Shown here: piece after piece, positions 25,702-35,242 of the stretch
Numbering within the stretch: the stretch's first letter is position 1
Layout of the letters: every line of letters begins with the position of its first letter
NCBI RefSeq assembly: GCF_900112775.1
Contig: NZ_FOYZ01000001.1
Coordinates: forward strand, 62,001-126,000
DNA length: 64,000 nucleotides
DNA from: Anaeromicropila populeti
Lineage (GTDB): Bacteria > Bacillota > Clostridia > Lachnospirales > Lachnospiraceae
Reading direction: 5' to 3'
Program-made: the position numbers and the translations under genes
Notes under the pieces: generated by a model
Seen by the model: the letters and a program-made list of their open reading frames with translations, nothing else
Database searches by the model: none
Told to the model about the DNA's origin: nothing

Positions 25702-27822
25702 CTAGTAGTTCAAATCGGAATTAATTCGCTTTAATGTATCCAACAGCTGATAATACCTCTTGATTTCATTCTCTTTATCATCAAATTGCTCTAGAACCTG
25801 ATTTAACTCTCTGTGAATATCCTCAAGCAAATTATTAGAAAATTCCTGCTTTATAGCCTCCACTTTTTCCTTAAATTCCTTAACCTCCTGCTCAAATCTG
25901 CGGCATATTTCATTAAACAAATCACTTATTACATTGGAAAGAACTCTTTTCAAATCTGTTCTTGTGGCATTATCACGTATCTCACCAAAAAACTGAGCTG
26001 CGATATTGCTTAAATACACCGAAACATCAATACTTATCACTGGCAATTTTATACTATTCAGTACCCTCTCAACCATAAGCTTATAATAGGTAGGTGTATA
26101 ACTATCATCTGTAACATCAAAATTTTCAATTACAGTATTTAACAATTGTCTCTTTGTCAATGCAATATCAAGTGATTTATTAAACGTATCTTCAATACAG
26201 CTTGCAGCGTCATTTGCAAAATTACGAATATTTTCAAGTGCATCTGAAGCATCAATATACTTATACCTCTCATCATAACTGTATATTTCCCGCATGCTGT
26301 TCCCCCAGGTCCAAGGCATAAACCATCTTGATGTAGAAACTGCTTTCGTCTCAAAGTGGGTTTTAATTCCTTCTTTTTCACTGAGTTGTAAATAGTCTCG
26401 GTAATATCCCCTTAAATCCCGAATAGCCTGTGTTTTATTATTTTCTATTTTTGCACACCACGTTCCAAAAATTTCTTCCAAATTTGACTCAATTGCATGA
26501 ATTTGAGAAGTAAACTGTTTCTTCTGCTCTAGAATCTGCTCTCGATCGTATCGGTTCAGCTGCATAATTCTTCTTTCAGAATTTTTTTCAATCCTAATAA
26601 GTTTTGCGCGCAGCTCTTCCATTGCAGTTGGAACAAAAGAACCTGCTTTCTCTTCTAAGATTTCTTCCTTTACTTCCACAACCTCATTAAAAATTTCTGT
26701 AATCTCTTCCATATTTCCAATTTCACTTAGAATTTCCTTCGTTAAATCTTTATGAAGGTTTAAATCATCATATATTCTTTTTTCTTGTTCATTATATTCG
26801 TCTGGATTTTTATGCGACATATTATGAACAATCGAAGAAATAAAAACAGGATTCTTACATTGTGTAATTACATCATCTCGAATAAAAAAATTATTCTTCT
26901 TATAATTATTTAAAGTACGCTCTGCATAGGTTCTAAGCTTCTGCTTGTTTTCTGCAACAGCTGCTGCTATCTCCTTTTTGTCCCATAGAATATCCCTTAG
27001 TCCATCATCAAAGCGGCTGCATATCAAGACTAGCTTTTTTACGCCTTTTTGAGGGAGCTGAGCCACTAATAGTTCTAAATCATTAATATCCAAAAAACTG
27101 GTAGCCTTGCTCAGAAAAAATACCACATCGCACAACTCTATAAAGCGTTTTGTCTTAAACGTCCTAGATGCAATTGGATCATTAAGTCCTGGCGTATCTA
27201 CTATAGAAATGTCCTCTAATTCCTCTTTATCCACATAAAGCACAACCGATTTAACAACAGGCGTATACTTCCCATTTTCCCCTACATAATCATTCAAATC
27301 CTTCATCAGCTCATCATACGTGTCAAACTCAATTATAACTTTATCCTTGCCAATATAATCAGCCGCATTTAATCCGCTCTCTTTTACCATAGAAATAATT
27401 TCCCGGCCTACCGCGTATTCTCCTTTCTGGGACTTAACTTTGGCATTGTTTTCAATAACTGTCCACTCATCCTTACTATAATATTCTATCTCAATACTAT
27501 TATTTTCTGCATATTCAATTCTTGTTAATGTTGCTGTTTTAGGTGTTGCCGCCATAGGAAGAACATTCTTCCCACCAAATAAAAACGCATTAAGAAAAGT
27601 TGATTTTCCTGCTTTCACCCTTCCAATAATGCCGATGTTCAGCTTTCTGTCTTCTCGGAAAAAATCCTTTGTTTTAAACATAAAGCTTTGCTTTATTTCA
27701 TCTATATCGGATAACGCAATTTCACTTTCAAATAATTTAAGTTCTTCACTAATGGTATCTACTTTTTTGGTAAATGCCTCAAACTTTAATTCATCTTCCC
27801 GAGTCCTGTCAAAAATTTCCAT
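25702..27822 (-). CDS. Bacterial dynamin-like GTPase (first of pair, 706 aa)
   Basis: A dynamin-family large GTPase. The G domain starts LNIGIIGRVKAGKSTFLNAFL (G1, about 67-75), has a switch Thr in AATPKTATLTRIEY, G3 DTPGLND and an S-R-F-D type G4 (LICSRFDDG). Long helical, coiled-coil stalk regions follow (from about residue 390). There is no strong membrane-spanning stretch, unlike its partner. Such proteins remodel or tether membranes on GTP. The ATG used follows GGAGG by 7 nt; the ORF extends 11 codons upstream. It lies 19 bp after the second GTPase gene, so the two form an operon and likely a heteromeric complex. Confidence 0.88.
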   Translation of the reverse strand: MEIFDRTREDELKFEAFTKKVDTISEELKLFESEIALSDIDEIKQSFMFKTKDFFREDRKLNIGIIGRVKAGKSTFLNAFLFGGKNVLPMAATPKTATLTRIEYAENNSIEIEYYSKDEWTVIENNAKVKSQKGEYAVGREIISMVKESGLNAADYIGKDKVIIEFDTYDELMKDLNDYVGENGKYTPVVKSVVLYVDKEELEDISIVDTPGLNDPIASRTFKTKRFIELCDVVFFLSKATSFLDINDLELLVAQLPQKGVKKLVLICSRFDDGLRDILWDKKEIAAAVAENKQKLRTYAERTLNNYKKNNFFIRDDVITQCKNPVFISSIVHNMSHKNPDEYNEQEKRIYDDLNLHKDLTKEILSEIGNMEEITEIFNEVVEVKEEILEEKAGSFVPTAMEELRAKLIRIEKNSERRIMQLNRYDREQILEQKKQFTSQIHAIESNLEEIFGTWCAKIENNKTQAIRDLRGYYRDYLQLSEKEGIKTHFETKAVSTSRWFMPWTWGNSMREIYSYDERYKYIDASDALENIRNFANDAASCIEDTFNKSLDIALTKRQLLNTVIENFDVTDDSYTPTYYKLMVERVLNSIKLPVISIDVSVYLSNIAAQFFGEIRDNATRTDLKRVLSNVISDLFNEICRRFEQEVKEFKEKVEAIKQEFSNNLLEDIHRELNQVLEQFDDKENEIKRYYQLLDTLKRINSDLNY

Positions 27823-27841
27823 TTCATTTCCTCCCGTTTGC

Positions 27842-29473
27842 TTACATTTCTTCAATCGTCATCAACTTGCGAATTGCCTGCAAATCATTTTCCAGCTTTG
27901 CAATTTCCTGTGACTTTTCATATTCTTCTAAATCAAGCATGGTTTTTATATCTTCCAGGGATTTTTCAAGTACTCTCTGATGTTTTAATATCTTGCTTTT
28001 TATTTCTGTATTAACATTTACAACGTATTCCCGGATTCCTAACTCTACCGTCTCTGCCGCAGTCTCTGCTACCTTCTCTATAATCTGCTTCGCCGCTTTT
28101 TTTGCCTGCCGTTCCTTTTTTCTCTCATTGGTAATATTAAATGCAACATCTGCAAAAGCACCTAGTATTCCTCCAATTACAGCAAGAATTGGTCCTGCAA
28201 TTGCCACACCGATTGCTGCCATTACAATAGGTGCTGCTGTGGTAAAGATACTTTTTATAATGTTATCACCAAACATTTTATTAAATTGTATCCTCATTTC
28301 TTCTGAATATGGTGTGTCAACCTGAATTACATCTGAAATATTCTGCATATATTTATGTAAACGTGGTTCAAATTCTGCTTTTACACTAATTGCAACTGCA
28401 TTTCTTACGATTCCATTGACCCTTTCCGAAATATCATTTCCATTACGAACCAAAACAGCAATGACATCCAATGCCTCTTCCAAATCTTTTCGAATCCTGT
28501 CCTTTACCGCCTCAATGCATTCATCTGTTTGTGAATCAAATCCCTGCATCTCTTTGTCAATCCGATTCATCGCATCTTGAATTTCCTTTTCCAGCTTTTC
28601 TTTTTCCTGCTCCAATTCAGATGTTGACAAATCCTTTTTGTCAATTCGGTCCAAAATATACACTTCAACGAACTTTGCACTTTTTCTTAAAATCTGAAGA
28701 TACTTATAATCAAATATTTCCGCAGTCTTTTGCTGAATTTCTCTTAAAAACTCCTTTACTTCCTCCACCTGTATGTTTCCTACAGACTCAACACAGGCAC
28801 ATTTCACTTCATCTACTTCCAGAATCCCCTTAACCAGTGACTGTAAAAGGTTCTTACATGCCATTAAATCATCCTGGCTAAGACGTTTGCATTTGGTAAT
28901 AATCAAATAGACGGGAATTTTATGTATTTTTAATTCTTTTAGGAGATCTGCTATACTTTCTTTTAAAACGGGTTCATCTGAAGAAACAACAAGTAAATAC
29001 GCCAGACTGTTTGGAAGATACTGGTCAATCGCCTTGTTATGCAGTTCAATGCTGGTATCAAAGCCTGGTAAATCCACAATTTTTACGGTTGGAATTTCTC
29101 TTAAAAAATCACATTCATACTCAATTCTTACAAAATCTGTATTTCTTACATTTAAATCCTTTAGTGGGAGCTCTTCCATTCCATACTCTTTTATCTTTCC
29201 GCCAAAATGCTGATATGCTCTGTTTTTACCATAATAAATTTCAGTGGGAACTGCTGTTTCTGGTGTGATATCCACACTTAGCAGAGACTTTTCTAAAATG
29301 GCATTAATCAGTGAGCTTTTCCCAGTACTAAAATTCCCAATTACTGGAGATGTCACCCTAAATTCTTCCATTTCTTCCAAATGCCTTTTTATGTCCGAAG
29401 AATCCAGACCGTACTTTTCTTTAATTTCTGCAATAATTTGCATATTTTTCCTTATTTCATCCTTGTACTGCAT
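27842..29473 (-). CDS. Bacterial dynamin-like GTPase with membrane paddle (second of pair, 543 aa)
   Basis: G1 is GNFSTGKSS (about 46-54), the switch Thr lies in DITPETAVPTEIYYG, G3 is DLPGFDT and the G4-like motif is ITKCKRL. The stalk is helical and charged. A long hydrophobic Ala/Gly/Ile segment (about residues 410-445) resembles the membrane-inserting paddle of bacterial dynamins. ATG at 29473 has GGAGG 8 nt before it; another ATG 9 codons upstream has GGGGAG and is also possible. As the upstream gene of the pair it probably provides the membrane anchor, and the 706-residue protein may assemble with it. Confidence 0.87.
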   Translation of the reverse strand: MQYKDEIRKNMQIIAEIKEKYGLDSSDIKRHLEEMEEFRVTSPVIGNFSTGKSSLINAILEKSLLSVDITPETAVPTEIYYGKNRAYQHFGGKIKEYGMEELPLKDLNVRNTDFVRIEYECDFLREIPTVKIVDLPGFDTSIELHNKAIDQYLPNSLAYLLVVSSDEPVLKESIADLLKELKIHKIPVYLIITKCKRLSQDDLMACKNLLQSLVKGILEVDEVKCACVESVGNIQVEEVKEFLREIQQKTAEIFDYKYLQILRKSAKFVEVYILDRIDKKDLSTSELEQEKEKLEKEIQDAMNRIDKEMQGFDSQTDECIEAVKDRIRKDLEEALDVIAVLVRNGNDISERVNGIVRNAVAISVKAEFEPRLHKYMQNISDVIQVDTPYSEEMRIQFNKMFGDNIIKSIFTTAAPIVMAAIGVAIAGPILAVIGGILGAFADVAFNITNERKKERQAKKAAKQIIEKVAETAAETVELGIREYVVNVNTEIKSKILKHQRVLEKSLEDIKTMLDLEEYEKSQEIAKLENDLQAIRKLMTIEEM

Positions 29474-29685
29474 ATTGTTTTCCTCCGAATACGATTTCAT
29501 ATAACCCGTGCTCCCCTTTACAAAATTATTCGAATAACATTCTACTACCATTACTATATTATTGAATGCATGATCGTATCACTCTTACCTATTCAGTTTA
29601 GCATGAAGACACTTCAATTTCAATAGCACTTTCCCAATCCGCTCTTTCTTCATAATGCTGTATTTCTAAGCGTTTATGATAGAAA

Positions 29686-29727
29686 AAATCTTTGTATTTT
29701 ATTTTTTAATAAATAATACAAAGATTT
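29686..29727 (-). terminator. Intrinsic terminator after the chemoreceptor gene
   Basis: AAATCTTTGTATT pairs with an AATACAAAGATTT-type arm around an AT-rich loop; on the minus strand six or more T residues follow. Confidence 0.8.
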
Positions 29728-29750
29728 CTTCCTTACTATTCTGTATTTAA

Positions 29751-31469
29751 TTAATGTCTCATGATGTCTATTACCTGTTCCAATTCATTGACTAAATTGG
29801 CACTTACTTTTACCTGTGTATAGGTTTCTCCTGTAAGGGCAACAATATCTGACGTTTTCCCTGCAATGTCTGCAACACCTCCAGTAGCTTCTCCAACTGT
29901 TAAGTTAATGCCAGAAACCGCCTCGGATATCTGCCCTGTTATCTCACTGAGTTCTTCCATTTCCTTATGTATTACGTCCATTGCCGCCTGTACTTCTCTT
30001 GCATCCTCATCATATTGCTTTCCAACTGACAAGAAATAACGGTAATCAGGCAAAACCGTCGCTTCTAGAAAATCAAGTGCCGTTTCCAGGCAGTCTGACA
30101 TATTAAATACTGCATTATGTACTTCTCCTACAATTGCCGCAATGTTACTAACCGTCTCCGCAGACTGGCTTGCTAAATTGCTAATCTCATTGGCAACCAC
30201 TGCAAAACCTCTTCCTGCCTCTCCAGCTCTTGCTGCCTCAATTGATGCATTTAACGCTAATAGCGACGTCTGATCCGCAATTTCCATAATGGTATTGCTT
30301 AATACATTAATCTTATCAACCGTTTTCGATTGTTCCATTGCTTCAGCTGCTTTTTCTTTCACCGACCCATAGATTACCTTTGTTTTCTGGGTTGCATTCT
30401 CTGTACTGGTTCTAAGCTCATCAGCACGATTCATAATCTCTTCTGCTAATTGTGCTCCCGCAGTTGTTTTTCTATTAATCTCATTGGCACTTCCTTTTAT
30501 CTGATTTACATTTCCGTCAATTGCCTCAATTGTAGCACTTGTCTCTTCCATCCCAGCTGCCAGCTCCTCCGCAGTAGCTGAATTGTCTGCTGAAAAATCA
30601 TTCATTTTATTTGTAACTTCTTTTAACTCATCAGAATTCAGACTGAGATTCTTTGATGTACTTTCAATTCTTGTCACAATATCTCTTAAATTCTCTTCCA
30701 TCACAAATACAGTACGTGCCAGCAGACCACTTTCATCTTTTTTTCTACTTAATTTTTCCAATGTTCCATCATCTGCAAAATCAAACTCTGCTGCTTTTTT
30801 CAGAACAATAGAGATCTGCTTTAATGGTGTAGTTGCTCTTAAAGAAACAAAGGCTGCAATTATCACCAGCATCAGACTGATTAATACACTGAATCCAACG
30901 GATACCTTGACCATCTGATTCACACTATCCATCACATCAGACTTGTCTGCTGCAACAACAAAAATCAATTTACTATTGGGTGAAACGCTATATGCTGCAT
31001 ATTTTTTCTCCCCTTCATACATATATTCCACAACTTTAGCTTTTGGAATATTTCCTGCCTCTAATTCTTCCATAATCTCTTTAATGATTGATACATCGTT
31101 TTCAATTGGCAGTCCAACCTTACTTTCTACTGGATGATAAAGCATAATGCCGTCACTTGCAACTAAGTATGAATAACTAGATTCTATCTCTGATAATTTT
31201 GCCTCACTAAGAAGTTCTGTCAGCACATCTAGTGAAGGCACTTCACCGCGTACTTCTACCTCATGTTCAATTGCTTTACCATATAAAACAGCTAGATCAT
31301 ACATATTATTACTTATCGTCTTACTTTTATCGTTGATTACCCTTGGCACTGTAATACATAAAATGCCTGCTGACGATAATAATACTGCCATAATAATAAG
31401 TACAATGATCTTTACCTGTAGCGAGTAAAGCAGTCTCACTTTTTGGTTTTCCATTTTTTTGGTATCCAT
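29751..31469 (-). CDS. Methyl-accepting chemotaxis protein
   Basis: A 572-residue chemoreceptor. It has a membrane span at about 17-39, an extracytosolic Cache-like sensor (about 40-190, with the [20 protein letters not shown] type element), a second span (about 190-212), a HAMP linker, and a long helical signalling domain whose tip reads [20 protein letters not shown], the CheA/CheW contact. The ATG chosen follows AAAGGGGGA. No flagellar or che genes are in the window, so it is a stray receptor of unknown ligand. Confidence 0.95.
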   Translation of the reverse strand: MDTKKMENQKVRLLYSLQVKIIVLIIMAVLLSSAGILCITVPRVINDKSKTISNNMYDLAVLYGKAIEHEVEVRGEVPSLDVLTELLSEAKLSEIESSYSYLVASDGIMLYHPVESKVGLPIENDVSIIKEIMEELEAGNIPKAKVVEYMYEGEKKYAAYSVSPNSKLIFVVAADKSDVMDSVNQMVKVSVGFSVLISLMLVIIAAFVSLRATTPLKQISIVLKKAAEFDFADDGTLEKLSRKKDESGLLARTVFVMEENLRDIVTRIESTSKNLSLNSDELKEVTNKMNDFSADNSATAEELAAGMEETSATIEAIDGNVNQIKGSANEINRKTTAGAQLAEEIMNRADELRTSTENATQKTKVIYGSVKEKAAEAMEQSKTVDKINVLSNTIMEIADQTSLLALNASIEAARAGEAGRGFAVVANEISNLASQSAETVSNIAAIVGEVHNAVFNMSDCLETALDFLEATVLPDYRYFLSVGKQYDEDAREVQAAMDVIHKEMEELSEITGQISEAVSGINLTVGEATGGVADIAGKTSDIVALTGETYTQVKVSANLVNELEQVIDIMRH

Positions 31470-31589
31470 GGAATATCCCCCTTTGATTTTCACTTTTCAT
31501 TATTATCTAGCAAAATACACAAAATACAGTTATATTTTACCACATTATCTTTTTCATGTAAATACAACTTTTTTCTTTATAATAAGACG

Positions 31590-31626
31590 AAAAGGTGCTG
31601 CTTATGAAATAAGCAACACCTTTTTT
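31590..31626 (-). terminator. Intrinsic terminator after the glutathione peroxidase gene
   Basis: A 15-16 bp hairpin (AAAGGTG-TGCTTAT / ATAAGCA-CACCTTT, one mismatch) lies just past the stop codon. T residues flank it on both strands. Confidence 0.82.
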
Positions 31627-31633
31627 ATATTTT

Positions 31634-32110
31634 TTACTTTAATAAACCTTCAATTTCTTTTTTCATATTAGATGGCAAAACAGTTGGCGCAAATTTCTTA
31701 ACTACTTTTCCTTCAGTATTTAGTAAGTATTTTGTAAAGTTCCATTTAATTTCCCCAGCAAAATACTCAGGATCCTGACTCTTCAAATATTTGAATAATG
31801 GATGTGCTGTCTTCCCATTGACATCCGCTTTCTCAAACAGTGGAAATGTAATTCCGCTGCTATTCACATAGAATTCAACTAATTCTTCCTTGTCCTGTGG
31901 TTCGTCTGCTGTAAACTGTGCACATGGAAAACCTAATACAACAAAACCTCTGTCCTTGTATTCATTATAAATTTCTTCCAATTCTTTTAACTGTGATGTA
32001 AAACCGCATTTACTTGCGATATTTACAACAATAACAACCTTCCCCTTATATTCCTCCATTTTAACCTCATGTTCATTTAATCCCCTAGCAGAAAAATCGT
32101 AAAAATTCAT
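31634..32110 (-). CDS. Glutathione peroxidase-family thiol peroxidase
   Basis: A 158-residue thioredoxin-fold peroxidase. Catalytic residues are Cys35 (ASKCGFTSQ), Gln65 (FPCAQF) and Trp123/Asn124 (KWNFTKYLL). The selenocysteine of animal enzymes is a normal Cys. Such bacterial enzymes usually take electrons from thioredoxin, not glutathione, to reduce peroxides. The loop FPCNQFGGQEP of most members reads FPCAQFTADEP here. The ATG used has AAAGGAAAGG upstream; the ORF extends 8 codons further. Confidence 0.93.
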   Translation of the reverse strand: MNFYDFSARGLNEHEVKMEEYKGKVVIVVNIASKCGFTSQLKELEEIYNEYKDRGFVVLGFPCAQFTADEPQDKEELVEFYVNSSGITFPLFEKADVNGKTAHPLFKYLKSQDPEYFAGEIKWNFTKYLLNTEGKVVKKFAPTVLPSNMKKEIEGLLK

Positions 32111-32793
32111 AAATACCTTTCCTTTCTTATGCAATCCTAACCTGTACTCAATTTTGTTAATGAACTTAAAACTATTAACTATTCGTTTATCGGTTCAATC
32201 AGTTCTAGTCGTTTGTCTAGTTATATAGAATCATAAGTTAACCGTACAATGTTCTGATGTCTTATCATATGCACTGATAATTTTTCACTGACAGCCAATT
32301 ATATTGTATGTAACAAATGCAATCACAATAAACCAGCCTAATGATACAAACTTTTCATTAAAATGTCAATATAACTAGGTGTATATTTTTTATAATTATC
32401 TATCTATTACCCCAGTAGAAAATAATTATTCTTTTTGAAACCTCCTTCCTTATTTATTCGAAACACTCTCCTTATATCCTGTTTCGTTTTATACACTCCC
32501 TTGATAATATATTATAGCAAAAAAAACTGTTTTAAACAACAAACTGTAAAATGTTTTTTCATATTACACTATTTTCATGGTTTTTTCTATTTTTTTCATG
32601 TCTTATTGCTTTAATATCAGTTATTTTTGATATAATACTTGCTTTCTGTTCTGATTTAATCTGAAACTCCTATACTTTACAATTCACATAAAAAAATCTT
32701 TCTTGTCAATTATAGAAATGCATGTTTCAATTGTCAAGCAAATAGAAATTAACCTATATTTACTTTGAAATTTACTTAATTTATCTAATTCTA
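32111..32793. other. Long AT-rich non-coding region between gpx-like and mntP
   Basis: This stretch of about 680 bp has no credible gene. The only ORF of note (32684-32875, minus) lacks a ribosome site and overlaps the mntP promoter. The gpx-like promoter must lie near its left end, but no clear pair of boxes was found. Confidence 0.6.
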
Positions 32794-32822
32794 TTGACAA
32801 AAATACAAAATAATAATATAAT
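32794..32822 (+). promoter_or_regulatory. Consensus sigma-A promoter of mntP
   Basis: TTGACA (32794-32799), exactly 17 bp, TATAAT (32817-32822): a full match to the sigma-A consensus. It fires into the riboswitch, as expected when control is exerted after initiation. Confidence 0.92.
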
Positions 32823-32832
32823 TTATCAGTAA

Positions 32833-32951
32833 TGATAAGGGAGTAGTTAGCACTGAAGTGTAATAAAGCCAACATACTGATATTTTACATATCTGGTTTT
32901 ATTTTAAATAATGAGACTTATCTACAGTCCAGCTGTAGGTAGGTTTTTTTT
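32833..32951 (+). promoter_or_regulatory. yybP-ykoY manganese riboswitch with terminator platform
   Basis: Conserved parts of the yybP-ykoY aptamer are visible: AAGGGAGTAG near 32837, CCAACATACTGA near 32870, and TGAGACTTATCTAC near 32912. An 8-9 bp hairpin (ATCTACAG / CTGTAGGT) then runs into eight T residues (32944-32951), an intrinsic terminator whose 5' arm overlaps the end of the aptamer. In the known class, Mn2+ binding stabilises the aptamer and prevents the terminator, turning on the efflux pump. The downstream gene is mntP, which agrees. Confidence 0.9.
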
Positions 32952-32973
32952 ATGTGATAAAAGGAGAAATGTT

Positions 32974-33540
32974 ATGAGTATTATTGAACTACTAGCAATT
33001 GCTGTAGGACTTTCCATGGATGCCTTTGCAGTATCTGTCTGTAAAGGACTCTCCAGAAAAAAATTGAAGTTTGCAGACATGTATATCGTGGGATTCTATT
33101 TTGGTTTTTTTCAAGCTGCCATGCCGCTAATTGGATACTATTTAGGTATTCAGTTCAGTAAAAGAATTATGTCTGTCGACCACTGGATTGCCTTTATTTT
33201 ATTAGGCATTATTGGAGCGAAGATGATAACGGAAGCTTTTGCATCCCATTCTCCAGACGAAGAAGAAAATGACAGTCTTGGTTTTCACCATATGATTGTT
33301 TTAGCTCTAGCAACAAGTATTGATGCTTTAGCCGTAGGTGTTACTTTCGCATGTTTGAACGAAAATATTGTGCCTGCTGTTTCGATTATTGGTATTGTAA
33401 CGTTTCTATTATCGGCTGCCGGTGTACGCATCGGTCACAGCTTTGGCGTCAGATATAAAGCAAAAGCCGAATTTGCTGGTGGTCTGATTCTTATTTTAAT
33501 GGGTGTAAAAATTTTGGCAGAAGGGCTTAATATTATTTAA
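32974..33540 (+). CDS. mntP: Manganese efflux pump MntP
   Basis: A 188-residue membrane protein with six spans in two repeats. Each repeat has the metal-binding Asp signature: [15 protein letters not shown] at residues 10-24 and [14 protein letters not shown] in the second half. MntP exports Mn2+. The start is the ATG after AAAGGAG; the ORF reads 21 codons further upstream, but that part is riboswitch and terminator. It is a single-gene unit with a strong terminator. Confidence 0.96.
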   Translation: MSIIELLAIAVGLSMDAFAVSVCKGLSRKKLKFADMYIVGFYFGFFQAAMPLIGYYLGIQFSKRIMSVDHWIAFILLGIIGAKMITEAFASHSPDEEENDSLGFHHMIVLALATSIDALAVGVTFACLNENIVPAVSIIGIVTFLLSAAGVRIGHSFGVRYKAKAEFAGGLILILMGVKILAEGLNII

Positions 33541-33547
33541 CTCTGCT

Positions 33548-33593
33548 CTATTTTAACGAAGAGTATCTATCCCTTTTCTCTTCGTTAAAATAG
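33548..33593. terminator. Strong terminator shared by mntP and the GntR gene
   Basis: A perfect 16-bp stem (CTATTTTAACGAAGAG / CTCTTCGTTAAAATAG) with a 14-nt loop lies between the convergent mntP and GntR genes. TTTTC follows on the plus strand. Confidence 0.9.
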
Positions 33594-33600
33594 TTTTCTA

Positions 33601-34287
33601 TTATAGTTCGTTACGATGTTCCATGATACGTCTCCGGATACATTCAATATGGGACTCCATTGCTTGTTCAAATTTTTCAATATTCCTCTCTTCCACTGCA
33701 CAGATCATTTCCTTGTGTTCTTTTTGAGCATGTAATCGTATTTCACTTCCACCTGTACTTCCTAGATAATCAGAACGATCCGTCAAATTGTTTAAGGTCG
33801 TAGTAATAAGAACCAGTACTTCGTTTCCAGAACAGGCAGCCAGCTGAAGATGGAATTGTGCATCATACTGTGAAAATTCTCTGCTGTCTTCTAATGCACT
33901 TTCCATTTGGCTATAGATTAATTTCAGCTTTAAAATATCACTGGCAGCAGCCCTTTCTATTACTCTTTTTCCCACAGCCGTTTCAATCGCAATACGAGCA
34001 TCTAAAATATCAAACGGATTTACATTACTGGAATCTACTGCATTTTCAAACTTGCTCATCAAATCCCGCTGATCAGGCTGAGTTACATACCCGCCACGAC
34101 AGGTCATAATTTCAACCAAACCCTTTTCATTTAAGACCTTCAGGGCTTCCCGTATTACTGTTCTGCTGACACCATATTGTTCCGCCATCGCCCTTTCTGA
34201 AGGAAGCTTAGCATTTACTTGTAATTCACCGCTTCTAATTCTTTCTTCGATTTCACCAGCTATCTTTTCATAAAGTAATTCTGCCAT
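33601..34287 (-). CDS. GntR/FadR-family transcriptional regulator
   Basis: A 228-residue regulator. The winged helix covers about 1-75 (IRSGELQVNAKLPSERAMAEQYGVSRTVIREALKVL...GLVEI), and the FCD ligand-binding domain about 80-215 with Asp/His metal-site positions (DAQFHLQLA and HKEMICA). FadR-subfamily proteins bind TGGTNNNACCA-type operators and respond to acids or amino-acid derivatives. It is the last gene of the 16-gene amine-oxidation operon. Two such operators lie in that operon's promoter at 46632-46675, so it very likely controls the operon and itself. Confidence 0.93.
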   Translation of the reverse strand: MAELLYEKIAGEIEERIRSGELQVNAKLPSERAMAEQYGVSRTVIREALKVLNEKGLVEIMTCRGGYVTQPDQRDLMSKFENAVDSSNVNPFDILDARIAIETAVGKRVIERAAASDILKLKLIYSQMESALEDSREFSQYDAQFHLQLAACSGNEVLVLITTTLNNLTDRSDYLGSTGGSEIRLHAQKEHKEMICAVEERNIEKFEQAMESHIECIRRRIMEHRNEL

Positions 34288-34307
34288 ATTTCCTCCTTTT
34301 CCACTGT

Positions 34308-35222
34308 TTAAAGAAATTTTAATAAACCAATTATAAATGGCAATGTAATAAGCATAAAAATCATATTCTGCACTACTGTTCTTGCGGCAAACTCAGGTTC
34401 ACAATTTTTCTGCTCTGCAACAATTACATTTAATGAGCCAGACGGTAATGCCGTTAATAATATACATAATTTAGCTGTCATTGAGGAATCTCCTATCACT
34501 TTAAAAATCCCAAAGGCAATTACCGGAAAAATAATCAACCGAAATAAGGATACCAGATAGGAATAGAAATCCTTTACAATTTCTGAACATTTCATCTCTA
34601 CAATTGTACAGCCGATAATAATCATAGAAAGGGGGACTGTCATGTTTCCTACACTTGTAAATGCAGCTTGTACTGGCTCAGGAAAATGAATCTGAAAAAT
34701 AAACTTTATGATAGACAGCATAGAAGCAATTGTAACTGGTGTCTGAAATACTTTCATTATGTTCATTCCACTTTCCTTGTCTAATATCTGAATTCCATAG
34801 GTAAAAAAGAATATCTGATAAAATAAATTATATAAAACTGCATATAACATAGCCGATGTTCCAAAAACTTCCTCTGCCACTGGGAATCCAATGAATCCTG
34901 TATTGGCAAATACACACATCGTTATAAAAACTTTTCTTTTCTCAACAGAAACCGAAAGCCTTTTGCTCAATAGCGTTATTCCAGCCAGACTCAAAATATA
35001 ATAGCCACCCGCAAATATACAGGTAGCTGTTATTCCCTGAAAAGTGTCCTTTGAAAATGCAGCCTCTGTACTCGATATAATACTTAACGGTAATATTGCT
35101 TTCAATAATACATCTGAAATTCCTTTTTGAAGTTCTTTGGTTATGATGTTTGCTTTCTTCAATATTACACCAATACTAATCATAATTACAATTCGAAGCA
35201 TTAAACTAAATACCGATTCCAT
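34308..35222 (-). CDS. AEC-family (auxin efflux carrier-like) transporter
   Basis: A 304-residue membrane protein with about ten spans. It has the AEC marks: an N-terminal five-helix bundle, ANTGFIGFPVAEEVFG in the middle, and a second bundle ending with LLTALPSGSLNVIVAEQ. Known bacterial members carry malate, other carboxylates or amino acids. It lies 20 bp after the racemase-like gene and 20 bp before the GntR gene. In this operon it may export an end product such as a hydroxy acid, or import a substrate; that is inference. Confidence 0.9.
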   Translation of the reverse strand: MESVFSLMLRIVIMISIGVILKKANIITKELQKGISDVLLKAILPLSIISSTEAAFSKDTFQGITATCIFAGGYYILSLAGITLLSKRLSVSVEKRKVFITMCVFANTGFIGFPVAEEVFGTSAMLYAVLYNLFYQIFFFTYGIQILDKESGMNIMKVFQTPVTIASMLSIIKFIFQIHFPEPVQAAFTSVGNMTVPLSMIIIGCTIVEMKCSEIVKDFYSYLVSLFRLIIFPVIAFGIFKVIGDSSMTAKLCILLTALPSGSLNVIVAEQKNCEPEFAARTVVQNMIFMLITLPFIIGLLKFL

Positions 35223-35242
35223 TTGCTGCCTTCTTTCCTATT

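Noticed and set aside
32684-32875. Minus-strand ORF of 63 codons before mntP
   Set aside because: No ribosome site, AT-rich random-like sequence, and it covers the promoter and part of the riboswitch.
32911-32973. 21-codon N-terminal extension of MntP
   Set aside because: The bases belong to the riboswitch and terminator; the real start follows AAAGGAG at 32974.
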